This document shows, in pieces, positions 40,623 to 49,574 of a stretch of DNA of 64,000 nucleotides. The notes under the pieces were generated by a model, which saw only the letters and a program-made list of their open reading frames with translations, was not told where the DNA came from and searched no databases. A program made the translations under genes and the position numbers. Origin of the DNA: Bacillota bacterium (GTDB lineage Bacteria; Bacillota; Clostridia; Oscillospirales; Acutalibacteraceae); assembly GCA_023416955.1 (NCBI GenBank), contig JAEZGM010000041.1, positions 1-64,000 on the forward strand. The letters are read 5' to 3'. Each line of letters opens with the position of its first letter. The first letter of the stretch is position 1.

Positions 40623-41060
40623 ATGCCAACATTTAACCAGTTAGTCCACAAGGGCAGAGAAGTTGCCGAAACAAAGGCCAAGGCTCCTGCGCTGTTAAAG
40701 GGATGGAACTCAAAGAAACGTGTTTCTATTGATCAGGATTCCCCGCAAAAGCGCGGTGTGTGCACAACGGTGAAAACCGCTACCCCGAAAAAGCCGAACT
40801 CCGCGCTGAGAAAAATCGCCAGAGTCAGACTTTCCAATGGAATTGAAGTCAGTGCTTATATTCCGGGTGTCGGTCATAACCTGCAGGAACACAGCGTTGT
40901 TATGATCCGTGGCGGCCGTGTTAAGGATCTGCCTGGTGTGCGTTACCACATCATCCGCGGTACTCTTGACGCACAGGGTGTTGCCAACCGTATGCAGGCC
41001 CGTTCCAAGTACGGCGCAAAACGTCCGAAGGCTGGCGCTGCGAAAACAGCAAAAAAATAA
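40623..41060 (+). CDS. rpsL: 30S ribosomal protein uS12
   Basis: A 145-residue protein. The decoding-site loop TPKKPNSALRK carries the wild-type lysines where streptomycin resistance changes occur, and the second loop is GGRVKDLPGVRYH. The N-terminal region has the insertion common in Clostridia (LLKGWNSKKRVSIDQDSPQ). GAGGAGGTG precedes the ATG at 40623. Confidence 0.97.
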   Translation: MPTFNQLVHKGREVAETKAKAPALLKGWNSKKRVSIDQDSPQKRGVCTTVKTATPKKPNSALRKIARVRLSNGIEVSAYIPGVGHNLQEHSVVMIRGGRVKDLPGVRYHIIRGTLDAQGVANRMQARSKYGAKRPKAGAAKTAKK

Positions 41061-41215
41061 GGGAAATTTTTTGACAGAATCCGAACGGCTGCATGTTAAT
41101 ATAACATAATGCGGCGGTGTTTATATATAATATATATGAATGCCTCTGCGTTGGCCAACGGGAGTTGTCGCTTTCGAGTACCTATGATATCATTCATATG
41201 AAGGAGGGAAGTAAA

Positions 41216-41686
41216 GTGCCAAGAAGAGGCAATATTGCAAAACGTGATGTTTTGCCGGATCCGCTTTATAACTCAAAGCTTGTTACTCGTCTTGTAAATA
41301 ACATTATGGTCGACGGTAAGAAGGGTGTATCCCAGAAAATCGTGTACGGCGCATTTGATATTATCAAGGAGAAGACGGGGAAGGAACCGCTCGAAGTGTT
41401 CGAGGCAGCAATGGAAAATGTAATGCCCAGTCTCGAAGTAAAGGCCCGTCGTGTCGGCGGTGCAACTTATCAGGTTCCTATGGAAGTTCGTCCGGAAAGA
41501 AGACAAACCCTGGGTTTGCGCTGGCTGACGACTTATTCCAGAGCAAGATCTGAAAAGACAATGAGAGAAAGACTTGCCGGTGAGATTCTTGATGCTGTAA
41601 ATGGTACAGGCGGTGCTGCCAAGAAGCGTGACGATACGCATAAGATGGCAGAAGCCAACAGAGCATTTGCTCATTACAGATGGTAA
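41216..41686 (+). CDS. rpsG: 30S ribosomal protein uS7
   Basis: A 156-residue protein, the standard S7 length, starting with GTG at 41216 and reading PRRGNIAKRDVLPDPLYNS. AAGGAGGG lies 7 nt upstream. It nucleates assembly of the 30S head and lines the tRNA exit. A 155-bp gap to rpsL is longer than usual for the str operon and is AT-rich. Confidence 0.97.
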   Translation: MPRRGNIAKRDVLPDPLYNSKLVTRLVNNIMVDGKKGVSQKIVYGAFDIIKEKTGKEPLEVFEAAMENVMPSLEVKARRVGGATYQVPMEVRPERRQTLGLRWLTTYSRARSEKTMRERLAGEILDAVNGTGGAAKKRDDTHKMAEANRAFAHYRW

Positions 41687-41756
41687 TCCGGCTATGTCTG
41701 CCAGATTATTTACTATAATGACAAAATAACTCGTTTACAGAATTAAGGAGGACACT

Positions 41757-43838
41757 ATGCCAAGGCAGGTACCACTTGAGTTAACCAGAAATATCGGCAT
41801 TATGGCTCATATTGATGCCGGTAAAACAACTACCACAGAACGTATCCTGTACTATACGGGAATTAACCATAAGATAGGCGAAGTGCATGACGGTGCTGCA
41901 ACCATGGACTGGATGGTTCAAGAGCAGGAGAGAGGTATCACCATTACCTCCGCCGCAACTACCTGCTTTTGGAAGGGTCACAGAATCAACATCATCGACA
42001 CCCCCGGCCACGTTGACTTTACAGTTGAAGTTGAGCGCTCCCTGCGTGTACTCGACGGCTCCGTAACGGTTTTCGATGCTAAGGGCGGCGTTGAGCCCCA
42101 GTCCGAAACAGTTTGGCGCCAGGCAGAGGAATATCATGTTCCCCGCATGGCTTACATCAATAAGATGGACATCATGGGCGCGGATTTTTATCGCTCCGTC
42201 CAGATGATGAAAGACCGCCTGAAGTGCAACGCTGTTCCGATTCAGCTTCCGATCGGCTCGGAAGATACCTTTAAGGGTATTATCGACCTGATCGAGATGA
42301 AAGCGGACATCTATTATGATGAGATGGGCAAGGAAATGCGCGTGGAAGACATTCCGGAAGACATGCGCGAACTTGCTGACAAATACCACATGGAACTCAT
42401 CGAAAACGTTGCTGAGCAGGACGATGCCCTGATGGAAAAATATCTGGGCGGCGAAACCCTCACCAACGAAGAAATTGTGGCAACGATCCGTAAAGCGACC
42501 ATTGCCAACAAGATGGTTCCGGTTACCTGCGGTACTTCTTACCGCAACAAGGGTGTACAGAAGCTGCTCGACGCCATCATTGCTTATATGCCGGCTCCGA
42601 CCGACATTCCGGCAATTAAGGGTACCGACCCTGAAACAGGCGAAGAGCTGGATTGCCACTCTACAGATGACGAGCCGTTTGCGGCGCTTGCATTTAAGAT
42701 TGCTACTGACCCGTTCGTTGGTAAGCTTTGCTTCTTCCGTGTGTATTCCGGTAAGCTGAATGCAGGTTCAACCGTTTACAACTCTACCAAGGACAACAAC
42801 GAAAGAATCGGTCGTATTCTTCAGATGCACGCAAACCACCGCCAGGATCTGGAAACAGTTTATGCCGGTGATATTGCCGCTGCTGTCGGTCTGAAAAATA
42901 CCACAACCGGCGACACGCTGTGCGACGAAAAGCGCCCGATCATTCTGGAGTCCATGGAATTCCCCGACCCGGTTATTGAAGTGGCAATCGAGCCTAAGAC
43001 AAAAGCCGGTCAGGAAAAAATGGGCATCGCTCTTGCGAAGCTTGCGGAAGAAGACCCGACTTTCCGTGTGTATACACAGGAAGAAACCGGTCAGACGATT
43101 ATCGCCGGTATGGGTGAGCTTCATCTTGAAATCATCGTTGACCGTCTGCTGCGCGAGTTCAAAGTGGAAGCGAATGTGGGTAAACCGCAGGTTGCCTACA
43201 AGGAAACCATCCACGGCAATGCAGATGTCGATACGAAGTACGCTCGTCAGTCCGGCGGCCGCGGCCAGTACGGTCACGTTAAGATCCGCATTGAGCCGAA
43301 TCCGGGCAAAGGCTACGAGTTTGTCAACGGCGTTGTCGGCGGTGCGATTCCGAAGGAATACATCCCCGCTGTTGACCAGGGTATTCAGGGCGCTATGCTT
43401 TCCGGCGTGCTTGCCGGCTATCCGGTAATCGACGTGAAGGTTACGCTGTACGACGGCTCCTATCATGAAGTCGACTCCTCTGAAATGGCGTTTAAGATCG
43501 CCGGTTCTATGGCTTTCAAAGAAGCTATGAGAAAAGCCGATCCGGTTATTTTGGAACCGATCATGAAGGTAACTGTAACAGTGCCTGAAGAGTACATGGG
43601 CGACATCATCGGCGACTTGAACTCCCGCCGTGGTATGATTGAGGGCATGGACGCAATTTCCGGTGCTCAGCAGATCAGAGCTCATGTCCCGCTTTCCGAA
43701 ATGTTCGGTTATGCAACCGACATGCGTTCCAGAACACAGGGCCGCGGCCAGTATGTTATGGAACCTGCAACCTCTACGGAAGTTCCGAAGAGCGTTGCTG
43801 AAAAAATTGTTTCTGCCCGTGGTAAAAAGAGCGAATAA
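41757..43838 (+). CDS. fusA: Elongation factor G
   Basis: A 693-residue translational GTPase: G1 AHIDAGKTTTTER, G3 IDTPGHVDFTVEVER, G4 NKMD, then domains II-V with the domain IV loop RQSGGRGQYGHVK. It drives tRNA-mRNA translocation and ribosome recycling. AAGGAGG precedes the ATG. The gene order rpsL-rpsG-fusA-tuf is the classic str operon. Confidence 0.98.
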   Translation: MPRQVPLELTRNIGIMAHIDAGKTTTTERILYYTGINHKIGEVHDGAATMDWMVQEQERGITITSAATTCFWKGHRINIIDTPGHVDFTVEVERSLRVLDGSVTVFDAKGGVEPQSETVWRQAEEYHVPRMAYINKMDIMGADFYRSVQMMKDRLKCNAVPIQLPIGSEDTFKGIIDLIEMKADIYYDEMGKEMRVEDIPEDMRELADKYHMELIENVAEQDDALMEKYLGGETLTNEEIVATIRKATIANKMVPVTCGTSYRNKGVQKLLDAIIAYMPAPTDIPAIKGTDPETGEELDCHSTDDEPFAALAFKIATDPFVGKLCFFRVYSGKLNAGSTVYNSTKDNNERIGRILQMHANHRQDLETVYAGDIAAAVGLKNTTTGDTLCDEKRPIILESMEFPDPVIEVAIEPKTKAGQEKMGIALAKLAEEDPTFRVYTQEETGQTIIAGMGELHLEIIVDRLLREFKVEANVGKPQVAYKETIHGNADVDTKYARQSGGRGQYGHVKIRIEPNPGKGYEFVNGVVGGAIPKEYIPAVDQGIQGAMLSGVLAGYPVIDVKVTLYDGSYHEVDSSEMAFKIAGSMAFKEAMRKADPVILEPIMKVTVTVPEEYMGDIIGDLNSRRGMIEGMDAISGAQQIRAHVPLSEMFGYATDMRSRTQGRGQYVMEPATSTEVPKSVAEKIVSARGKKSE

Positions 43839-43852
43839 TAACAAAAATGCAC

Positions 43853-43881
43853 TTGCTTTTTAACCATAGAATTGGTAGAAT
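43853..43881 (+). promoter_or_regulatory. tuf promoter
   Basis: TTGCTT (43853-43858) and TAGAAT (43876-43881), 17 bp apart, in the fusA-tuf gap. It allows extra tuf transcription apart from the str operon. Confidence 0.72.
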
Positions 43882-43940
43882 AATAGGCATAGTTTTAAAT
43901 TAAATTTTCATATTTTGTACAATAAAAAGGAGGATTTCCA

Positions 43941-45143
43941 ATGGCAAAAGCAAAGTTCGACAGATCCAAACCCCACGTAAACATTGGTACCATCGGCCAC
44001 GTTGACCATGGTAAGACCACCCTTACCGCTGCTATTACAAAAGTTCTTCACTTCTCTGGTGAAGCAGAATTCATGGATTACGCCAATATCGATAAGGCTC
44101 CTGAAGAGAGAGAGCGCGGTATCACAATCAATACCGCTCACGTTGAGTATCAGACCGAAAAGCGTCACTATGCTCACGTTGACTGCCCCGGCCATGCTGA
44201 CTACGTTAAGAACATGATCACCGGTGCTGCTCAGATGGACGGTGCTATCCTTGTTGTTTCCGCAGCTGATGGCCCGATGCCGCAGACCAGAGAGCACATT
44301 CTGCTTTCCCGTCAGGTGGGCGTGCCTTACATCGTTGTTTTCATGAACAAAGTTGACCAGGTTGATGATCCGGAACTGCTTGACCTCGTAGAAATGGAAA
44401 TTCGTGACCTTCTGAACGAATATGATTTCCCGGGCGATGACACACCGATTATCCGTGGTTCTGCTCTTGCAGCTCTCGAATCCGCTTCTACCGACACCGA
44501 TGCGCCGGAATACAAGTGCATCCACGAGCTGATGGACGCTGTTGACAGCTTCATTCCGACTCCGGAACGTAAAGCTGACCTGCCTTTCCTGATGCCTGTT
44601 GAAGATGTATTCACCATCACCGGCCGTGGCACTGTTGCTACCGGCAGAGTAGACCGTGGTACAGCTAAGGTTGGCGAAGAAGTTGAAATCCTCGGTCTGA
44701 CCGATGAGCGTAAGAAGTCTGTTATTACAGGCCTTGAAATGTTCAAGAAGACCCTTGATTTTGCTGAAGCTGGCGATAACGTCGGTGTTCTGCTTCGTGG
44801 TATTCAGAAGACTGATATCGAGCGCGGCCAGGTTCTTGCTAAGCCGGGAACGATTCATCCGCACACCAAATTCCGTGGCCAGGTTTATGTTCTGACCAAG
44901 GACGAAGGCGGCCGTCATACTCCGTTCTTCAATAACTATCGTCCTCAGTTCTATTTCAGAACTACTGACGTTACAGGTGTTATTTCTCTTCCGGAAGGAA
45001 CAGAGATGTGCATGCCTGGTGATAACGTCGAAATGGACGTTGAACTGATTACCCCTATTGCAATTGAAGAAGGACTTCGCTTCTCCATCCGTGAAGGCGG
45101 CCACACTGTTGGTTCCGGCGCGGTTATTAAGATCAGCGAATAA
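43941..45143 (+). CDS. tuf: Elongation factor Tu
   Basis: A 400-residue GTPase with G1 GHVDHGKTTLT, switch II DCPGHADYVKNMITG and G4 MNKVD. It delivers aminoacyl-tRNA to the ribosome. AAGGAGG precedes the ATG. It ends in a strong terminator, so it is the last gene of the str unit. Confidence 0.98.
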   Translation: MAKAKFDRSKPHVNIGTIGHVDHGKTTLTAAITKVLHFSGEAEFMDYANIDKAPEERERGITINTAHVEYQTEKRHYAHVDCPGHADYVKNMITGAAQMDGAILVVSAADGPMPQTREHILLSRQVGVPYIVVFMNKVDQVDDPELLDLVEMEIRDLLNEYDFPGDDTPIIRGSALAALESASTDTDAPEYKCIHELMDAVDSFIPTPERKADLPFLMPVEDVFTITGRGTVATGRVDRGTAKVGEEVEILGLTDERKKSVITGLEMFKKTLDFAEAGDNVGVLLRGIQKTDIERGQVLAKPGTIHPHTKFRGQVYVLTKDEGGRHTPFFNNYRPQFYFRTTDVTGVISLPEGTEMCMPGDNVEMDVELITPIAIEEGLRFSIREGGHTVGSGAVIKISE

Positions 45144-45163
45144 TTTAAGCATATTGCATGATT

Positions 45164-45197
45164 AGCCCCCATCCTGAAAGGAATGGGGGCTTTTTTG
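45164..45197 (+). terminator. Terminator after tuf
   Basis: GCCCCCAT pairs with ATGGGGGC around a 10-nt loop, followed by TTTTTTG. Confidence 0.92.
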
Positions 45198-45252
45198 TAT
45201 TTTGGATATAGTCTTCTGTTCCTTCATATGCTATAATCAGTTGGAGAATATA

Positions 45253-45354
45253 TTGTCAGTTCATTTGGAAACAGAATCAATCTCCAAGCGTAAAATCCAT
45301 AGTTCAAAGATTTTATGCTTGTTTCTTTGGATGCTTTCTAAAGTTAACTGACAA
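45253..45354. repeat. Palindromic intergenic repeat, family 1 copy A
   Basis: This 102-bp imperfect palindrome has TTGTCAGTT at one end and AACTGACAA at the other. Internal arms include CAATCTCCAAGCGTAAAATC and GATTTTATGCTTGTTTCTTT. The reverse complement of copy B (54042-54142) is closely similar, and copy C (62979-63042) is a shorter form. It lies just upstream of capA. Confidence 0.8.
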
Positions 45355-45371
45355 TAATAAGGAAGTATTTT

Positions 45372-46631
45372 ATGAGAAGATATCGGAAGTTAAGCGCGAA
45401 GCAGATTGCGGTGCGGGTGACCGTCGCGGCAGTTTTGGTTGTGGCATGTGTCACAGGAGTGGTTGCCGGGTTACGAATGCAGAATGCACGGGGTGCTGAT
45501 TCTGCGTCCCGTGCTGCTTCGTCAGCGGTGCAGTCACAGGCATCCTCTGCCTCCGCGGCTGATCCGTCATCGTCATCTGCACCGGTTCAAAAACCTGTTT
45601 CCATCACAATCTTAGGAGCAGGGGACAATCTTATCCACGACGTGATCTATCAGCAGGCCAGCCAGCGTGCTGGTGGAAAGGGATACGATTTTTCACCGGT
45701 ATACGCGCGCATTGCGGGGGATATTAAAAACGCGGATATATCCGTTATGAATCAGGAAACCGTAATAGCCGGCAATGTGGCGCCGCTTTCCGGCTACCCC
45801 CGTTTCAACTCGCCCACGCAATTGGGTGGCGAGCTGGTGAAACTGGGCTTCGATGTGATTAATCAGGCCAATAATCACATTCTTGACCAGAACGAGAAGG
45901 GGCTTGCCGCCGCGCTGGATTACTGGGATACACAGCCGGTCAAAGCAATTGGTGCTTACCGCAATGACGAGGATCTGCAGGATATTCGTATCGTAGAGGC
46001 TAAAGGTATTAAAACAGCCCACATCGGCATCACCGAAATGACAAACGGACTGTATCTTCCCAAAAATTCGAAATATCGCCTGATTTATGCGGATAACACC
46101 GCGCTGATCGAACAGCTGATCAAAAAAGCAAAGTCCATGGCGGATGTCGTTGTCATTTCCGTCCACTGGGGCACCGAGAACACCTACACGCTGACGAAAA
46201 AGCAAAAGACGCTCGCCCAGAACATGGTGGACTGGGGCGCGGACATTATTTTTGGCAATCACCCGCATGTGGTGCAGCAACTTACGGTGCTTACGCGCAA
46301 AGACGGTACAAAGTGCCCGGTGATTTACGCGTTCGGCAACCTTGTTTCCGCACAGCAGTCAGGTAAAAATATGGTGAGCGGCCTGCTTACGGTGACCATG
46401 ACCAAGGACTTTACCACGAATAAGACGACGTTCAGCGGTATGAAGTTTAAACCGATTGTAACGGATTACGGCCCGCACTGCGCGAATATCAGCATTTATC
46501 CGCTCAGTGAATATACGGATACGCTCGCAAAAGCACACGGCGTCCGTAAATTCACGCCGGAATTCAGCCTTAAATTCATTCATTCCATCATTGATCGGAA
46601 TATTCCAAAGGAATATCAATCCGAAGATTGA
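45372..46631 (+). CDS. CapA-family lipid- or membrane-anchored metallophosphatase-like protein
   Basis: A 419-residue protein. A basic start and one membrane segment (VRVTVAAVLVVACVTGVVAG) are followed by a Ser/Ala-rich linker and the CapA/PgsA domain: GAGDNLIHDVIY, NQETVIAG, NQANNHILDQNEKGL, SVHWGTENTYT and GNHPHVVQ. CapA proteins belong to the metallophosphoesterase-like class and act in poly-gamma-glutamate export or cell-wall processes. No pgs genes adjoin, so the substrate is open. The gene is transcribed alone. Confidence 0.9.
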   Translation: MRRYRKLSAKQIAVRVTVAAVLVVACVTGVVAGLRMQNARGADSASRAASSAVQSQASSASAADPSSSSAPVQKPVSITILGAGDNLIHDVIYQQASQRAGGKGYDFSPVYARIAGDIKNADISVMNQETVIAGNVAPLSGYPRFNSPTQLGGELVKLGFDVINQANNHILDQNEKGLAAALDYWDTQPVKAIGAYRNDEDLQDIRIVEAKGIKTAHIGITEMTNGLYLPKNSKYRLIYADNTALIEQLIKKAKSMADVVVISVHWGTENTYTLTKKQKTLAQNMVDWGADIIFGNHPHVVQQLTVLTRKDGTKCPVIYAFGNLVSAQQSGKNMVSGLLTVTMTKDFTTNKTTFSGMKFKPIVTDYGPHCANISIYPLSEYTDTLAKAHGVRKFTPEFSLKFIHSIIDRNIPKEYQSED

Positions 46632-46675
46632 CAAATATGTACAGCAGTGTTATGATAATAAAAAATAAATAGCTG

Positions 46676-46796
46676 TCTTCGGGGCGGGGTGTGAATCCCC
46701 ACCGGTGGTAATGCGGTGTAAGCCGACGAGCCCACGAGCGATGAACTCGCAGATTTGGTTTGATCCCAAAGCCGACGGTATAGTCCGGATAGAAGA
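46676..46796 (+). promoter_or_regulatory. FMN riboswitch (RFN element)
   Basis: The conserved core is easily read: TCTTCGGGGCGGGGTGTGAA, CCCCACCGGTGGTAATG, GAGCCCACGAGC and GCCGACGGTATAGTCCGGAT, closing with GAAGA to pair the first TCTTC. FMN binding should favour the terminator at 46822 and shut off ribU. Confidence 0.97.
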
Positions 46797-46821
46797 AGAA
46801 CGCGCGTATTTGCGTATTTTC

Positions 46822-46853
46822 GTCCCACAGTTTTTAACTGTGGGACTTTTTTT
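46822..46853 (+). terminator. FMN riboswitch terminator
   Basis: GTCCCACAG pairs exactly with CTGTGGGAC around a 7-nt loop, followed by seven T. It is the expression platform of the riboswitch. Confidence 0.93.
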
Positions 46854-46881
46854 CGTAGACAGCTCGAAGGAGAGTATATCT

Positions 46882-47508
46882 ATGAAAACACAAACACAAG
46901 CGAAAACACAAAAAAAATCTGTCCTTTTCAGCGCAAAAGGTATTGCGCAGATTGGCGTTTTATCCGCTGTTTCCGCAGTTCTGATGCTGATAGAAATTCC
47001 GCTCTGGTTTGCCCCAAGCTTTTATAAAATTGACCTGAGCGAAGTCCCGATTTTGATCGGCAGCTTTGCGATTGGCCCCCTCGCGGGCGCAATGATGGAA
47101 TTGATTAAGATTCTGATCAACCTTATATTGCACGGCACCACAACGGGCGGGATCGGCGAAATTGCGAATTTGATTATCGGCTGCGCCATGGTGGTGCCAA
47201 GCGCGGTAATTTATCAGCGCCACAAGACGAAGAAATACGCTGTGATTGGTTTGGCGGTGGGAACTGCTGCTCTTGTCATTGCAGGCAGCCTGTTGAACTA
47301 CTTCGTTTTGCTTCCGGTCTATGCCACTGTGTTTCACATGCCGATGGAAGCGCTCGTCCAGATGGGCACTGCGGTGAATCCCTCCATACACGGCCTGTGG
47401 AGCTTTATTCTGCTTGCGGTTGCTCCGTTCAACCTGCTGAAGGGTATTTTAACTTCAGCGATTACGCTGTTGCTGTATAAGCATGTAAGCCCTATTCTGC
47501 ACCGCTGA
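46882..47508 (+). CDS. ribU: Riboflavin transporter RibU (ECF S component)
   Basis: A 208-residue protein with about six membrane segments. EIPLWFAPSFYKIDLSEVPI near residue 45 and GPLAGAMMELIKILINL are typical of RibU. It binds riboflavin and works with a shared ECF-AAT module, not encoded here. The start at 46882 (AAGGAGAG upstream) lies downstream of the riboswitch; an open frame extending back through the riboswitch is not coding. Confidence 0.95.
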   Translation: MKTQTQAKTQKKSVLFSAKGIAQIGVLSAVSAVLMLIEIPLWFAPSFYKIDLSEVPILIGSFAIGPLAGAMMELIKILINLILHGTTTGGIGEIANLIIGCAMVVPSAVIYQRHKTKKYAVIGLAVGTAALVIAGSLLNYFVLLPVYATVFHMPMEALVQMGTAVNPSIHGLWSFILLAVAPFNLLKGILTSAITLLLYKHVSPILHR

Positions 47509-47586
47509 GTTTTGACAATTTCTGAGTTTTGTATATTTACTTAGCGGCAGTTCTATGCTATAATCATTACGAAAATTAAATAAGCC

Positions 47587-47680
47587 CTTATCAAGAGTGA
47601 CAGAGGGAACAGGCCCGATGATGTCCGGCAACCTGCCAAGAGGCAAGGTGCTAAATCCTGCGGTAAAGCCGAAAGATGAG
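47587..47680 (+). promoter_or_regulatory. SAM-I (S-box) riboswitch
   Basis: P1 strands CTTATC and GATGAG enclose AAGAG, GAGGGAACAGGCCCGATGA, CCGGCAACC, AAGGTGCTAAATCC and GAAAGATGAG, the full S-box consensus. SAM binding should promote the terminator at 47691, giving feedback on metK. Confidence 0.97.
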
Positions 47681-47690
47681 GTTGTGATAC

Positions 47691-47727
47691 ACGCCGTTCG
47701 GATTTTCCGGACGGCGTTATTGTTTTT
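47691..47727 (+). terminator. SAM riboswitch terminator
   Basis: ACGCCGTTCGG pairs with CCGGACGGCGT (one G-U) around ATTTT, followed by TATTGTTTTT. Confidence 0.88.
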
Positions 47728-47754
47728 ATTCCATCAAGAAACAGGAGGATTTTT

Positions 47755-48939
47755 ATGGCAAAATACTTTTTTACGTCAGAATCTGTAACAGAAGGGCACC
47801 CGGATAAGGTCTGTGACCAGATAGCGGACGCGGTGCTCGATGAAATTATCGCAAAGGACCCCAACGCCCACGTTGCCTGTGAGGTTACCGCCACGACGGG
47901 TGTGATTCATGTAATGGGTGAAATATCGACCGATTGCTATGTGGACATTCCCGCTGTGGCGCGCGATGTCGTGAAAGAAATCGGCTACGATAATCCGGCT
48001 TACGGCTTCGACGGTAATACCTGCGGTGTGATTACTTCCATAGACGTGCAGTCGCCGGATATCGCGATGGGCGTAAACCAGTCTTTTGAAGCGAAGAACG
48101 GCGCAACGGACGAAAATGATCTGATCGGCGCAGGTGACCAGGGCATGATGTTCGGTTACGCCTGCGATGAAACAACAGAGCTGATGCCGCTTGCGATTTC
48201 GCTGGCGCACAAGCTTTCCAAGCGCTTGAGCAAGGTCAGAAAAGACGGCACGCTGCCGTACCTGCGTCCGGACGGCAAAACACAGGTTACCGTCGAATAC
48301 AACGACGGCGTTCCGGTCAGAGTCGACGCTGTGGTCGTTTCCACCCAGCATGACCCGGAAGTTCCACTGGAACAGATTCGGCAGGACGTTGTTTCCAATG
48401 TGGTAAAAGCGGTGATTCCCGCCCAGTGGATTGACGAGAATACGAAGTTTTATATTAACCCCACGGGCCGTTTTGTGATCGGCGGGCCGGTCGGTGACAG
48501 CGGCCTTACCGGCAGAAAAATTATTGTGGATACTTACGGCGGTTACGGCCGTCACGGCGGAGGCGCGTTCTCCGGCAAAGACCCGACAAAGGTTGACCGT
48601 TCCGCTGCGTATGCCGCGCGCCACGTAGCCAAAAACATTGTTGCGGCGGGGCTCGCTAAAAAATGTGAGATTCAGCTTGCGTACGCCATTGGCGTTGCGC
48701 GGCCGGTTTCCGTAATGGTTGAGACCTTTGGAACTTCCGAGTACAGCAACGAGGAGCTTTCGGCAGCGGTACAGAAGGTGTTTGACCTGCGTCCGAGCGC
48801 GATTATCCGTGACCTTGACCTGCGCAAGCCTATTTACCGCGCGGTGGCAAGCTATGGGCATATGGGCCGCGAAGACCTGAATGTTTCCTGGGAAAAGCGC
48901 GATAAGACGGAAGCGCTGAAAGCGGCATTAAAAAAATAA
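47755..48939 (+). CDS. metK: S-adenosylmethionine synthetase
   Basis: A 394-residue enzyme: FTSESVTEGHPDKVCDQIAD at the N-terminus, GAGDQGMMFGYA near residue 120, and GGYGRHGGGAFSGKDPTKVD with the phosphate loop near 265. It makes SAM from methionine and ATP. AGGAGG precedes the ATG. Regulation by the upstream S-box is clear from sequence. Confidence 0.98.
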   Translation: MAKYFFTSESVTEGHPDKVCDQIADAVLDEIIAKDPNAHVACEVTATTGVIHVMGEISTDCYVDIPAVARDVVKEIGYDNPAYGFDGNTCGVITSIDVQSPDIAMGVNQSFEAKNGATDENDLIGAGDQGMMFGYACDETTELMPLAISLAHKLSKRLSKVRKDGTLPYLRPDGKTQVTVEYNDGVPVRVDAVVVSTQHDPEVPLEQIRQDVVSNVVKAVIPAQWIDENTKFYINPTGRFVIGGPVGDSGLTGRKIIVDTYGGYGRHGGGAFSGKDPTKVDRSAAYAARHVAKNIVAAGLAKKCEIQLAYAIGVARPVSVMVETFGTSEYSNEELSAAVQKVFDLRPSAIIRDLDLRKPIYRAVASYGHMGREDLNVSWEKRDKTEALKAALKK

Positions 48940-48976
48940 TCCTTTAGGTTTCTTCCGAAGGAATATATGATAGCAG

Positions 48977-49017
48977 AAAATCATCTCATTACATAGACTG
49001 TGATGAGGTGATTTTTT
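48977..49017 (+). terminator. metK terminator overlapping the next gene's SD
   Basis: AAAATCATCTCAT pairs with ATGAGGTGATTTT (G-U pairs) and ends in a T-run. The 3' arm contains the GAGGTG ribosome binding site of the next gene, whose ATG is 49018. Confidence 0.75.
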
Positions 49018-49353
49018 ATGATTGACGCAGCAGCAAAAGTACTTTTTGTTCTGCTGGCAGTTGCCGGGGCAATCGATCTTGTGCGCTGGCTGGTACACTG
49101 GCTCCTCAAAAGTAACCATCCCGGAAAGTACTATCTGGTTGTACCGATTCACGGGCATGAGGAAAGCGCGGAGATGCTCCTCACGGGCGCCGTGGAGAAA
49201 ATTGAGTGGCTTACCGGAAAGAACAGCACGGTTGTCTGTGTAAATTATGAAATGGACGAGGAAACGGAAACGGTATGCCGGATCATCGCGGCGCGCAACC
49301 CCTGTATTGTCATCTGTAATCCTGAGGAGCTGCCGGGACTGATTTCCTACTAG
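49018..49353 (+). CDS. Hypothetical one-segment membrane protein
   Basis: A 111-residue protein. Residues 5-30 form a membrane helix (AKVLFVLLAVAGAIDLVRWL); the rest looks like a small soluble alpha/beta domain: YYLVVPIHGHEESAEMLL, STVVCVNYEMDEETETVCRI and CIVICNPEELPG. I do not recognise a family. GAGGTG 7 nt upstream supports the start, but that site is inside the metK terminator hairpin, so expression may depend on read-through. Confidence 0.75.
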   Translation: MIDAAAKVLFVLLAVAGAIDLVRWLVHWLLKSNHPGKYYLVVPIHGHEESAEMLLTGAVEKIEWLTGKNSTVVCVNYEMDEETETVCRIIAARNPCIVICNPEELPGLISY

Positions 49354-49445
49354 GTAAACGATGATTAAGTCGTGAGACGGCAATTCGAAGCCGCGAGAAT
49401 ACTGGAATGAGTGGCTTCAGAATTGCTTTAATCAGCGGTTACCTA
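49351..49445. repeat. 95-bp palindromic element
   Basis: The ends TAGGTAA and TTACCTA are complementary, with further pairing of TGATTAA/TTAATCA and GCAATTC-GAAGCC/GGCTTC-GAATTGC. The stop codon of the preceding gene (TAG) is its first three bases. It resembles the palindromic elements near 54224 and 63700 in design, not in sequence. Confidence 0.65.
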
Positions 49446-49512
49446 GAATCTATGGAAGAAAAAAGTCCGATTTGCGCTGAATAGACAAGGCCGATTGTGA
49501 ACACGATCCGGG

Positions 49513-49541
49513 TTTACAATACATATACATTGTATTATACT
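49513..49541 (+). promoter_or_regulatory. recD2 promoter
   Basis: TTTACA (49513-49518) and TATACT (49536-49541), 17 bp apart; the ATG is about 25 nt after the likely start. Confidence 0.68.
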
Positions 49542-49574
49542 TAGTCTATTATGAAGTCAAATTGGGGAGTAGAA

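Noticed and set aside
46705..46881. N-terminal extension of ribU through the FMN riboswitch
   Set aside because: The stretch is the RFN element and its terminator; the real ATG at 46882 has AAGGAGAG.
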